A stretch of 64,000 bases of DNA, taken from Microbacterium sp. (GTDB lineage Bacteria; Actinomycetota; Actinomycetes; Actinomycetales; Microbacteriaceae). The stretch is taken from contig NZTV01000111.1 of assembly GCA_002703245.1 (NCBI GenBank), positions 1 through 64,000 on the forward strand. The letters run 5' to 3'. The notes below the pieces were generated by a model. It was not told the DNA's origin, did not search any database, and saw only the letters and a program-made list of their open reading frames with translations. The position numbers and the translations under genes are program-made. Below are positions 49,619 to 57,982 of this stretch, piece after piece (position 1 is the first letter of the stretch; every line of letters starts with the position of its first letter).

Positions 49619-50872
49619 TTAGCACGAGCGTGCGATGCTCTCCCCGGCCGAGACCACCGGCTTTCGGGAGCGGCCACGCGTGTCATGCAGGGGTCCCTTC
49701 GTCTCCCGTAGCGGCGCCCCGGTGCCGCCGTGGCGGGCGGCGACGATCTCGGCCAGCGCCGCGATCGCGGTCTCGTTTGGGGAGTGGCCGCCGAGGTCGA
49801 GGCCGAGAGGCATGTGGATGCGCGCGACGGCCTCATCCGGGACCCCCCGCTCGACGAGCAGGTGCGTGCGCCGGGCGACCGTGCGGCGGGCGCCGAGGGC
49901 GCCGACGAAGCCGATCGGCAGCGCCAGCGCCGCCTCCAGTGCCGGGATGTCGAGCCGTTCGTCGTGGGTCAGGATGCACACCGCGGTGCGCAGATCGATG
50001 TCCTCCGGGCCCTGGCCGGCGAGGTATTCGTGGGGTGGCGCGACGACGCGGTGGGCCGCCTCCGGGAAGCGCTCCTTCGTGACGAGGACCTCCCACATGT
50101 CGACCACCGTCACCGTGAACCCGGCCGCCGTGGCCACCCGGCACAGCGCCGCGGCATGCTCGCCGCCGCCCGCGATGATCAGTCGTGGACGTGGAGCCCT
50201 GCTGAGGGCGACCACCTCCGGCAGATGTGCCCCGTGGGGGACGGGGGTCGCCCGTCCGTCCTCGTGCGCCCGGGTGGTGCCGGGCGCGGCTCGGGGTGTC
50301 GTCGGCGCATCCGGTGAGGTGAGTTCGCTCGGTGAGGCGAGGGCGCTGGGTGAGGGGGTGAGCGCCTCGCGCGGCGTGACGCGGCGGTTCTCGCGGAGCA
50401 GAGCCGCTCGGGCGAGGTCCGCCGCGACGGCGGCGGGGAGGCCGTGGGCATCGTGCGCCGTGAACGCGCGTCCGGCATCCGGGCCGTCGACGACCAGACC
50501 GATCGTGATCGCCCGGTCGGCGTCCTCTTGCTCGAGCACCTCGCCGACGACGGGGTCCTCGAAGGCGACCGGATAGGCGAGGACCTCGATACGCCCGCCG
50601 CAGGCGAGGCCCGCGGCCGGGGCATCGTCGTCGGTGAGCCCGTAGGTCGCGCGGTGCGCCGAGTCGGTGGAGAGCGCGAGGCGGGCCAGCACGACCGCAT
50701 CCGCTTCGACACATCCGCCGGAGATCGAGCCGATCACCTCGCCACTCGCGGTGACCGCCATCGACGCGCCGACCCCGCGGGGGGCGCTCCCGGGCACCCC
50801 GATCACGGTGACGACGCCCAGGCGCTCGCCCGCACGCAGGCGCCGGTGTGCCTCGGTTCCCAAGCCCAGCAT
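49619..50872 (-). CDS. xdhC: XdhC/CoxI-family molybdenum enzyme maturation factor
   Basis: XdhC binds molybdenum cofactor, promotes its sulfuration and inserts it into xanthine dehydrogenase. The 417-aa protein has the N-terminal XdhC domain (GVVTVIGVPGSAPRGVGASM, GSISGGCVEADAVVLA), a disordered Ser/Pro/Thr linker (about residues 170-225) and a Rossmann-like C-terminal domain (PRLIIAGGGEHAAALCRVAT ... CILTHDERLDIPALEAAL ... GFVGALGARRT). It starts at ATG 50872, divergent from the MobA-like gene over 49 bp holding a GlnR-like box. Its presence beside xdh and a MobA-like protein supports the xanthine dehydrogenase call. Confidence 0.9.
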   Translation of the reverse strand: MLGLGTEAHRRLRAGERLGVVTVIGVPGSAPRGVGASMAVTASGEVIGSISGGCVEADAVVLARLALSTDSAHRATYGLTDDDAPAAGLACGGRIEVLAYPVAFEDPVVGEVLEQEDADRAITIGLVVDGPDAGRAFTAHDAHGLPAAVAADLARAALLRENRRVTPREALTPSPSALASPSELTSPDAPTTPRAAPGTTRAHEDGRATPVPHGAHLPEVVALSRAPRPRLIIAGGGEHAAALCRVATAAGFTVTVVDMWEVLVTKERFPEAAHRVVAPPHEYLAGQGPEDIDLRTAVCILTHDERLDIPALEAALALPIGFVGALGARRTVARRTHLLVERGVPDEAVARIHMPLGLDLGGHSPNETAIAALAEIVAARHGGTGAPLRETKGPLHDTRGRSRKPVVSAGESIARSC

Positions 50873-50894
50873 GCGGTCACGGTACCCCCGTCGT

Positions 50895-50910
50895 GTTTCA
50901 GGCGCGCTAC
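50895..50910. promoter_or_regulatory. GlnR-like box between xdhC and the MobA-like gene
   Basis: The minus strand reads GTAGC-GCGCCT-GAAAC (50910-50895), one mismatch from GTnAC-N6-GAAAC. It lies in the 49-bp divergent gap and could serve both maturation genes. A TACGCT hexamer (50908-50913), 8 nt before the MobA-like ATG, is a possible -10. Confidence 0.4.
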
Positions 50911-50921
50911 GCTTCGACGCC

Positions 50922-51539
50922 ATGGACGAACCCGCCGCGCCGATCGTGGGCTTGGTGCTCGCCGCAGGCGCGGGCACCCGGTTCGGTGGGCCGAAAGGAC
51001 TTGCGCGCGATGCGGCGGGGACGCCATGGGTCGAACGTGCCGTCGACACGCTCCGCCGTGGAGGGTGCGGCAGAGTGCTCGTCGCGGTCGGCGCACGAGG
51101 TGACGAGGTCGCCGCGCTCGTGCCGCCCGGCGCCGAGGTCGTGACGGCGGCGGCGTGGGCGGACGGGCTGTCGGCGACGCTGCGCGCAGGTCTCGCGGCC
51201 GCCGTGCCGCCGGGACCGGTCCGTCCCGCGGCGGTCGTACCGCCGGGACCGGTCCGTCCCGCGGCCGTCGTGATCCTGCCCGTCGACGTCCCCGACGCCC
51301 CACCCTCGGCGGTCCGCCGTGTCGTCGCCGCGGCCGACGCCGACCTCTCAACGGCCCTGGTGCAGGCGACCTACGACGGTGCGCCTGGTCATCCCGTGCT
51401 CATCGGCGCCGAGCACGCACCGGCGCTGGCGGAGTCGGTCGCGGGTGACGACGGTGCACGGCTTTACCTGCGCACGCACGGCGTGATCCGGGTGGAGTGC
51501 GGTGACCTGTGGTCGGGCGCCGACATCGACACCCGCTGA
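50922..51539 (+). CDS. MobA/MocA-like molybdenum cofactor nucleotidyltransferase
   Basis: This 205-aa nucleotidyltransferase begins VGLVLAAGAGTRFGGPKGLA, the nucleotide-binding signature of MobA/MocA/CoxC proteins, and has VILPVDVPDAPPSAVR with the Mg-binding Asp and GAPGHPVLIGAEH later. It likely adds CMP or GMP to molybdopterin for xanthine dehydrogenase maturation, given divergent xdhC. An 11-residue segment, PPGPVRPAAVV, occurs twice in tandem (residues 96-117) just before the metal site, from an exact-length 33-bp duplication. Confidence 0.85.
   Translation: MDEPAAPIVGLVLAAGAGTRFGGPKGLARDAAGTPWVERAVDTLRRGGCGRVLVAVGARGDEVAALVPPGAEVVTAAAWADGLSATLRAGLAAAVPPGPVRPAAVVPPGPVRPAAVVILPVDVPDAPPSAVRRVVAAADADLSTALVQATYDGAPGHPVLIGAEHAPALAESVAGDDGARLYLRTHGVIRVECGDLWSGADIDTR
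51207..51272. repeat. 33-bp in-frame tandem duplication in the MobA-like gene
   Basis: Copies 51207-51239 and 51240-51272 differ at two positions only and encode PPGPVRPAAVV twice. It looks like a recent slippage or recombination event inside the coding region. Confidence 0.9.
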
Positions 51540-51585
51540 TGCACGCCGCGCGCCCTCTCTCTTCGACCCGACGCCCGCCACCGAT

Positions 51586-51670
51586 GTCGACAACACAGGA
51601 GATCCGGCGGCAGATGGGCCGGGGAGGGGCGTTCTCGGCCCGGTCGGCTCGAATCTCCTGTGTTGTCGAC
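51586..51670. repeat. ACAGGAGATT palindromic repeat, copy 2
   Basis: Perfect 18-bp arms GTCGACAACACAGGAGAT (51586-51603) and ATCTCCTGTGTTGTCGAC (51653-51670), with an inner stem GGGCCG/CGGCCC (51616-51621/51636-51641). It is 85 bp long, the same as copy 1 at 4206-4290. It lies in the 388-bp gap 51540-51927. Confidence 0.85.
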
Positions 51671-51776
51671 GGCATGCCGAAGGCAGGCGCGGCAGAACGG
51701 CCACGAGGGGCGCGCGACAGATGGTCGGCCGGCCCGGGCCCCGGGGTCGACGCCGTCGCCTTGACGCCTCGGGTGC

Positions 51777-51858
51777 GAACAGGACAGGAGATTTTGCGGC
51801 GGAACCCGCGTGCGGCCCCCGAGTGACGCGTCTGCTGCTCGAATCTCCTGTGTTGTTC
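51777..51858. repeat. ACAGGAGATT palindromic repeat, copy 3
   Basis: Imperfect 17-bp arms GAACAGGACAGGAGATT (51777-51793) and AATCTCCTGTGTTGTTC (51842-51858), 15 of 17 pairing. It is in the same gap as copy 2. The rest of the gap holds no gene that I can support. Confidence 0.75.
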
Positions 51859-51927
51859 ACTGTGGGCGGCGCGGAGCGGGCGGGAACGCCGGCCGCAGCG
51901 GAGAGCCGGCGGAGGTAGCGTGGGCGT

Positions 51928-52140
51928 GTGGAGATCCTCGCCGCTGTCGTGCTGTTGGCCAACGCGCTGTTCAACGCCGTCGTGTGGCCGCGGTTCTACC
52001 CGAGGATCGCGAACGACGCACGCGCGACCGACGAGAGCGGTCGGCGCACTGCGTTCTACCGTGTGCACGTGGTGTTGATCGGGATCGCGATCGTGTTGGC
52101 TGCCGTCTCCGCCGTCGCGGGCGTTCTGATCCTGCTCTGA
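51928..52140 (+). CDS. small two-helix membrane protein (SCO4848-like)
   Basis: This 70-aa protein has two membrane helices (EILAAVVLLANALFNAVVWP and VVLIGIAIVLAAVSAVAGVL) joined by a charged loop with RFYPRIANDARATDESGRRT and FYRVHVV. Length, topology and the WPRF...FYRVH pattern recall a family of small actinobacterial membrane proteins (SCO4848-like) of unknown function. The GTG start lies 6 nt after TAGCGT (51916-51921), so the mRNA is probably leaderless. Confidence 0.7.
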   Translation: MEILAAVVLLANALFNAVVWPRFYPRIANDARATDESGRRTAFYRVHVVLIGIAIVLAAVSAVAGVLILL

Positions 52141-52203
52141 GACCGGCCCGGCGGACGGAACTCCGAAGCGCCGACCCGGTGGTGGGTATCGACGGCGCCC
52201 GCG

Positions 52204-53136
52204 TCAGTCGCCGAAGACGACGTTCAGCGGGGGTTCGCCGGCGGCGAGCCGTTCGATCTGGGTCCGCACGAGACGGGTGATGCGCGGTGTCATCGCGGTC
52301 GTCGCACCGCCGACATGCGGAACGATCAGCACGCCCGGCAAGGTCCACAGCGGATGGTCGGAGGGAAGCGGTTCGGGGTCGGTCACGTCGAGCGCCGCTC
52401 GGATGCGCTCTCGTGTGACGTGATCGACGAGGGCGTCGGTGTCGATCAGCGGGCCACGGCCGACGTTCACGATCAGCGCGTCGTCGGGAAGGGCCGTGAG
52501 GAACGCGTCGTCGATGATGTGCCGGGTCGCCTCGCCACCCGGTAGCGAGGTGATGACGATGTCGGTGGTGGGCAACAGCTCGGGCAGCTCGTCGACGCCG
52601 TGCACCGCGACGCCGTCTTCGTCCCGCGCGCGTGATGCGACCGGCACGATCTCGACCTCGAAGCCCGACAGGCGCGCGGCGATGGCTTTGCCGACGCCGC
52701 CGTATCCGAGCACCATCACGCGCCGGTCGGCCAGGCTCGGGGCGACAAACGGCTCCCACTGCCCGTGTGCCTGGGTGCGTGCGAACCGGTCGATGCCGCG
52801 TTGCGCGGCGATCGCGAGCCCGACTGCGAGTTCGGCGGTCGAGGTCTCGTGGACACTGGACGCGTTCGCGAACCGCATGCCTGCGGGGATGAGGCGGTCG
52901 ACCCCGTCGTATCCGATCGACTGCGACTGCACCAGGCCGACCTCGAGGCCGGCGAGGTGGTCGAGGACCGATGACATCGACATGTAGGGCGGCACGACCA
53001 TGTCGAAACGGTCGCGGGGCGCCGGGCCGTCCATGGGCCAGATCACGACGTCGACACCGTCGGGAAGCGGTTGGATGTCGGCGGCGAGTTGTTCGGTGGG
53101 GACGCTGACGACGAGGGGGGTGGGGCCGGTAGTCAC
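52204..53136 (-). CDS. D-isomer-specific 2-hydroxyacid dehydrogenase
   Basis: This 310-aa NAD(P)-dependent enzyme reduces a 2-oxo acid to a D-2-hydroxy acid, or the reverse. It has the Rossmann motif VMVLGYGGVGKAIAARL, the Arg region NVGRGPLIDTDALVDH (substrate Arg in the VGRG), the Glu region DVTDPEPLPSDHPLW and the catalytic His in LIVPHVGGAT. All catalytic residues are present. Glyoxylate/hydroxypyruvate reductase activity is plausible, which would matter because pucG consumes glyoxylate, but this is inference. Confidence 0.88.
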   Translation of the reverse strand: MTTGPTPLVVSVPTEQLAADIQPLPDGVDVVIWPMDGPAPRDRFDMVVPPYMSMSSVLDHLAGLEVGLVQSQSIGYDGVDRLIPAGMRFANASSVHETSTAELAVGLAIAAQRGIDRFARTQAHGQWEPFVAPSLADRRVMVLGYGGVGKAIAARLSGFEVEIVPVASRARDEDGVAVHGVDELPELLPTTDIVITSLPGGEATRHIIDDAFLTALPDDALIVNVGRGPLIDTDALVDHVTRERIRAALDVTDPEPLPSDHPLWTLPGVLIVPHVGGATTAMTPRITRLVRTQIERLAAGEPPLNVVFGD

Positions 53137-53239
53137 GCGGCCACGCTATCGCGCGTTGTCGGCGAGGTGGGTGCGGCCCGCGCACCCGGGCGATACGCTC
53201 ACGCCGAAGGCGCTGTCGGCGCCGCAGGAGGAGGCCGAG

Positions 53240-53674
53240 ATGACTGTTCCGGAGATCAACTACTGGGCGGTGTTGCTCGCGACGGCGTCGAGCATGGTGG
53301 TCGGGTCGATCTGGTACGCCCGTGGCGTGTTCGGTACGCGCTGGTCGACGCTTGCGAACGTCGACCTGGATCGCCCGAGTGCCTCGGCGCTGTGGGCGAT
53401 CATCACGACGGTGATCGTGAGCTTCATCACCGCCTGGGTGCTCGCGGGTGCGGCGACGATCGTCTGGCACTTCTCCGGTGGCGGCTACCTGTGGGCGACG
53501 CTGGTGACCTCGGTGATCTTGTGGGCCGGTTTCACCGCCGCACGGTTCATCACCCACGACGCGTTCGAGGGGCGTCCGACGTCACTCACGGTCTTGAACA
53601 TCGCGCACGAGCTGGTGACGGTCGTGGTGATGGCGATCATCATCGGCGTCTGGCCACCCGCCGGCACCGTCTGA
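53240..53674 (+). CDS. DUF1761 membrane protein
   Basis: This 144-aa protein has four hydrophobic helices. It opens INYWAVLLATASSMVVGSIWYARGVFG and later has AHELVTVVVMAIIIGVWPPA, the standard layout of DUF1761 proteins, whose function is unknown. An AGGAGGAG Shine-Dalgarno (53225-53232) precedes the ATG at 53240. It is convergent with purQ and appears to be a single-gene unit. Confidence 0.82.
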   Translation: MTVPEINYWAVLLATASSMVVGSIWYARGVFGTRWSTLANVDLDRPSASALWAIITTVIVSFITAWVLAGAATIVWHFSGGGYLWATLVTSVILWAGFTAARFITHDAFEGRPTSLTVLNIAHELVTVVVMAIIIGVWPPAGTV

Positions 53675-53703
53675 GGCGGGCGAGGAGCATCCGCGGGTCG
53701 GTG

Positions 53704-54407
<704 letters not shown>

Positions 54408-54411
<4 letters not shown>

Positions 54412-54656
54412 TCGACCACCTCGACACCCACCACGTCTTCGATCACGGAGTTCGACAGGATCTCGTCTGCGACCTTGCGGGCCGAAGCGAGGACCTCGTC
54501 GGTGACCTCGCCGTCGACGGTGAGTTCGAAGCGCTTGCCGATGCGCACATCGGAGAAATCCGAGATGCCGAGGCGGTCGAGGGCCCCGGAGACGGCCTTC
54601 CCCTGCGGGTCCAGCAGCTCGGCCTTGGGCATGACGTCGACGACGATGGTGGGCAT
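54408..54656 (-). CDS. purS: phosphoribosylformylglycinamidine synthase subunit PurS
   Basis: PurS bridges PurQ and small-type PurL. The 82-aa protein reads [20 protein letters not shown] ... [13 protein letters not shown] ... [15 protein letters not shown], the full-length PurS pattern. It is translationally coupled to purQ. Confidence 0.96.
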
Positions 54657-55093
54657 ACGAGGCTCCGGATGTCGCGGGCAGGGGATCGGCACCATCCTAT
54701 CGGCGCGGGCGCCTTCCGCGCGTGCCGCGGCAGGGGGAGAGGGTGTGGCCGCAGCCCCCCGCCGCGGCCACACCCTGCCGGAGGCCTCTTCGTCCCCCCA
54801 GACAGCCGGCGCCTCCGCTGCCGACGCGTCGGGGCGCCGGGCAGTCGTCGTCGCCGCGGCGCTTTCGACGGACGAGCATCACGCTCCCCAACCGTCTGTC
54901 CCGGCGCCCACGGCGACAGCGTCAAGTCAACGTGATCGCCTGGCGCGGCCCCGAATCGCGACGCGAATCCGGACAGTTCCGTACACATCCGTGATGAGGC
55001 GTGGCTCCCCACCGCACGCCGTGGCGGTGCGGGCGGTGGCGGCGGTGTCTGTTCGGTGACGTAGCATCTGTCCACGGACTGCCGGGGGGCACG
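54657..55093. other. 437-bp intergenic region
   Basis: It separates the divergent purS and HTH-membrane genes. A perfect hairpin (54740-54776) lies near purS, and a -10-like TAGCAT (55064-55069) lies before the HTH-membrane gene. The middle is GC-rich with no gene that I can support. Confidence 0.5.
54740..54776. terminator. strong hairpin upstream of purS
   Basis: Perfect 13-bp arms AGGGTGTGGCCGC (54740-54752) and GCGGCCACACCCT (54764-54776) with an 11-nt loop. It lies 83 bp upstream of purS on the coding side, so it may be a leader attenuator or simply a remnant repeat; it does not follow a gene end in the window. Confidence 0.5.
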
Positions 55094-56371
55094 ATGACAG
55101 ACCAACAGGGTGGGCGCGCAACGGGGCGGGCGCCTTTCGACGCGATCGCCGCCGACCTCCAGCGATTGCGGATCGAATCCGGCGATGTCTCATATGCCGA
55201 GATCGCCACGCGTATCGCTCGCCGGAGGGAAGCGGACGGGGCGAGCCCGGCCAGCGCGAGGATCGCCCGGTCCACGGTGTATGACGTCTTCCGGCCGGGA
55301 CGCCGGCGCATCAAGGCCGACCTGGTCGGCGAGATCGTCACCGCGCTCGGCGGTGACGAGGACGCGGCTGCCCGCTGGCGGCGACGATGCCTCGACGCCC
55401 GAGCGGACGCCTCCTCGGTCGCGACGGAGGCCGACCCGAGGGTGGCGCCGGCGCCCACGTCGGACCCGGATGCGGCGACCGGAACGAGGCAGGGGCGGGA
55501 GCCCGACGGTGGCCGATCCACCGGAGGGATGGCGGGTCCGGTCGGCGACCCGGTGTCCGCGGAGCCTGCGTCGCACCCGCGCGACCCTTCTTCGGGGGCT
55601 TTTCCCGACTCGGGCCGCGACGATGGTCTGTCCGCCGGAGCACGGGACGCGACGGCATGGCGCAGCGCCGGTGACGACGTCGGCACGCGCTGGCGACCGA
55701 GCGTGCAGAATCGGTCGGTCGCCGTCCCTTCGAAGGGTGAGCAGCCCGGCGGCGGCCCGGGAGAGGGACCCAGCGTCGCGACGCTCCGGACGAGCCTGAT
55801 GGTGGCCATCATGGTGGGTTCGGTGTTCCTGAACCTCTTCGGTACGACGGTGCACCAGGCACTCTCGTTGCCGCTGTTCCTCGACATGATCGGCACGGCG
55901 ACCACCGCCTTCGTCCTCGGGCCCTGGTACGGCGTGGTCGTGGGACTCGCCACGAACGCGCTCGGGGCGATCGTCACTTCGCCAGAGACCGTCGTGTTCG
56001 GGCTGGTCAATGCGACCGGCGCGGTGCTGTGGGGGTACGGCATGCGGGGATTCGCGCGGACGATCCCGCGGTTCATCCTGCTCAACGTGCTGGTCGCGCT
56101 GGCGTGCACGCTCGTCGCGGTCCCGCTGAACGGCTTTCTCTACGACGGCGATGGCTCCGGGCACGCGACCGATGCCTACGTCGCCACGTTGCGTGCCGCT
56201 CAGGGAATGTGGCTGGCGCTGTTCTCGGTGAACTTCCTCGCCTCGCTCGCCGACAAGATGCTCGCGGGCTTCCTCGCCCTCGGTCTCGCGCGGCTGCTCA
56301 CCCCGTTGAAATTGCGCGACGGCGACGTTCTCCCTCTTCTTCAGCCCCGGCGGGGCCGGCGCGACGCCTAA
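55094..56371 (+). CDS. HTH-membrane fusion protein (ECF S-component-like)
   Basis: This 425-aa protein joins an N-terminal cytoplasmic helix-turn-helix-like domain (about residues 10-95: FDAIAADLQRLRIESGDVSY ... STVYDVFRPGRRRIKADLVG), a long disordered Pro/Gly/Ser/Asp linker (about 100-230) and a C-terminal region with five to six membrane helices (RTSLMVAIMVGSVFLNLFGT, LGPWYGVVVGLATNALGAIV, ALFSVNFLASLADKMLAGFL). The membrane part resembles ECF-transporter S components or similar small sensors. A DNA-binding-like domain attached to such a part is unusual; function unknown. It precedes the ceb promoter but has no shared operon. Confidence 0.7.
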   Translation: MTDQQGGRATGRAPFDAIAADLQRLRIESGDVSYAEIATRIARRREADGASPASARIARSTVYDVFRPGRRRIKADLVGEIVTALGGDEDAAARWRRRCLDARADASSVATEADPRVAPAPTSDPDAATGTRQGREPDGGRSTGGMAGPVGDPVSAEPASHPRDPSSGAFPDSGRDDGLSAGARDATAWRSAGDDVGTRWRPSVQNRSVAVPSKGEQPGGGPGEGPSVATLRTSLMVAIMVGSVFLNLFGTTVHQALSLPLFLDMIGTATTAFVLGPWYGVVVGLATNALGAIVTSPETVVFGLVNATGAVLWGYGMRGFARTIPRFILLNVLVALACTLVAVPLNGFLYDGDGSGHATDAYVATLRAAQGMWLALFSVNFLASLADKMLAGFLALGLARLLTPLKLRDGDVLPLLQPRRGRRDA

Positions 56372-56443
56372 GCATCCCCCGTCGCGCATACGACGGTCGA
56401 ACGTCCTCACGGGGGCCGTGATGAAACCGTGATCTGGTGCGTG

Positions 56444-56511
56444 GGAGCGCTCTCTTGACATCATGAGAGCGCTCCCGTAGCGTCTCGTGTCAATCGGTGA
56501 GAGCGCTCTCA
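56444..56511 (+). promoter_or_regulatory. ceb operon promoter with three LacI-type operators
   Basis: The -35 TTGACA (56456-56461), 17-bp spacer and -10 TAGCGT (56479-56484) form a good promoter. Three 12-bp operators of the CebR/LacI type surround it: GGGAGCGCTCTC (56444-56455) touching the -35, GAGAGCGCTCCC (56466-56477) inside the spacer, and GAGAGCGCTCTC (56500-56511) downstream. The LacI-family gene at 61534-62550 is the expected ligand-controlled repressor. Confidence 0.88.
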
Positions 56512-56579
56512 TGAGAATGCAGCGCGGCCTTCCGAGGAGTCACCAAGCAAGCACGTCCATTCACACAAAGGAGTGACCC

Positions 56580-57860
56580 GTGAAATCACGCGCCATGCGC
56601 CGCACCGCTGTCGCGGCGGCCGCGGCTTCCGCCACCGCCCTCGTCCTCGCCGGCTGTGCCGGCGGATCGGACTCGTCCAGCAGCGGTTCGGGGGACGAGG
56701 AGATCGAACTGACGATCGCCACGTTCAACGACTTCGGCTACACCGACGAACTCCTCCAGGAGTACATGGACGAGAACCCGAACATCACGATCGTCCACAA
56801 CCGCGCCGCCACCTCGAACGACGCCCGCGCCAACTATTTCCAGAAGCTCGGCAAGACGGGCCTCGCCGACATCGAGGCCATCGAGGTCGACTGGCTGCCC
56901 GAGGTCATGGAGTACTCCGACCTGCTCGCCCCGGTCCCCGCCGACCTGACCGACCGCTGGCTGGACTGGAAGGTCGAAGCGGCCACCGACGCCGACGGCA
57001 ACCTCATCGGATACGGCACCGACATCGGGCCGGAGGGTGTCTGCTACCGCTCCGACCTGTTCGCCGAGGCCGGCCTGCCCACCGACCGCGACGAGGTCGC
57101 CGCGCTGCTCGAGGGTGACTGGTCGACCTACTTCGACCTCGGGGCCCAGTACGTGGAGGCCACCGGCAACGCGTTCTTCGACTCCGCCGGCGGCACGTAC
57201 CAGGGCATGGTCAACCAGCTCCCCGCAGCCTACGAAGACCCGGAGACCGGCGAGATCATCGCGACCGAGAACCCCGAGGTCTCGGAGGTCTACAACCAGG
57301 TCCTCGACGCCAGCGCCGACCAGTCGGCCCACCTCGGTCAGTGGTCGGACGACTGGTTCGCCGGGCTCTCCAACGGCGCCTTCGCCACGATGCTCTGCCC
57401 CGGCTGGATGCTCGGTGTCATCGAGGGCAACGCACCCGACACCACGGGTTGGGACATCGCCGATGTCTTCCCGAACGGCGGCGGCAACTGGGGCGGCTCG
57501 TACCTGACCGTGCCCGGCAACGGTGAGAACGTCGAGGCCGCGCAGGCTCTCGCCGACTGGCTGACCGCTCCCGAGCAGCAGGTCAAGGCCTTCGAAGAGG
57601 CCGGTACCTTCCCGAGCCAGAACGAGGCGCTGACCGACCCGACGCTGCTCGAGGCCACCAACGCGTACTTCAACGACGCCCCGGTCGGCACGATCCTCAG
57701 CGACCGCGCCACCGCCGTGACGGTGTCGCCGTTCAAGGGCGAGTACTACTTCCAGATCAACGACGCGATGCAGCAGGCGCTGACCCGCGTCGAGGACGGG
57801 ACGCAGGACGCCCAGACCTCGTGGGACCAGTGGGTCTCCGAAGTCGACCTGATCGGCTGA
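56580..57860 (+). CDS. cebE: ABC transporter sugar-binding lipoprotein (CebE-like)
   Basis: This 426-aa lipoprotein has a signal with lipobox LAGC (TALVLAGCAGGSDSSSSGSG). The mature family-1 solute-binding protein has YTDELLQEYMDENPNITIVH, GQWSDDWFAGLSNGAFATML and a C-terminal YFQINDAMQQALTRVEDG. GTG at 56580 follows AAAGGAG (56567-56573). Its operon partners and CebR-type operators suggest cellobiose or cello-oligosaccharides as ligand. A 122-bp gap with a stem-loop separates it from the permeases, allowing excess binding protein. Confidence 0.85.
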   Translation: MKSRAMRRTAVAAAAASATALVLAGCAGGSDSSSSGSGDEEIELTIATFNDFGYTDELLQEYMDENPNITIVHNRAATSNDARANYFQKLGKTGLADIEAIEVDWLPEVMEYSDLLAPVPADLTDRWLDWKVEAATDADGNLIGYGTDIGPEGVCYRSDLFAEAGLPTDRDEVAALLEGDWSTYFDLGAQYVEATGNAFFDSAGGTYQGMVNQLPAAYEDPETGEIIATENPEVSEVYNQVLDASADQSAHLGQWSDDWFAGLSNGAFATMLCPGWMLGVIEGNAPDTTGWDIADVFPNGGGNWGGSYLTVPGNGENVEAAQALADWLTAPEQQVKAFEEAGTFPSQNEALTDPTLLEATNAYFNDAPVGTILSDRATAVTVSPFKGEYYFQINDAMQQALTRVEDGTQDAQTSWDQWVSEVDLIG

Positions 57861-57890
57861 CACGCCCCCACCGGGAGGGTGCGCGCCTGA

Positions 57891-57922
57891 CCCCGCGTGC
57901 GTGAGCACCACGTACGCCGGGG
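57891..57922 (+). other. intercistronic stem-loop after cebE
   Basis: CCCCGCGTGCG (57891-57901) and CGTACGCCGGGG (57911-57922) pair with one bulge and one wobble around a 9-nt loop. A hairpin in this place commonly stabilises the binding-protein mRNA relative to the permease part. Confidence 0.45.
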
Positions 57923-57982
57923 AGGGTGCGCACCCCGACCGGCTCTACCCCGCCGCATCGCACGCATGAAACGAGGACCGTC

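Noticed and set aside
51586-51858. Possible CRISPR-like array from repeated ACAGGAGATT arms
   Set aside because: The repeats are inverted pairs at irregular spacing with only two elements, no spacers of constant length and no cas genes.
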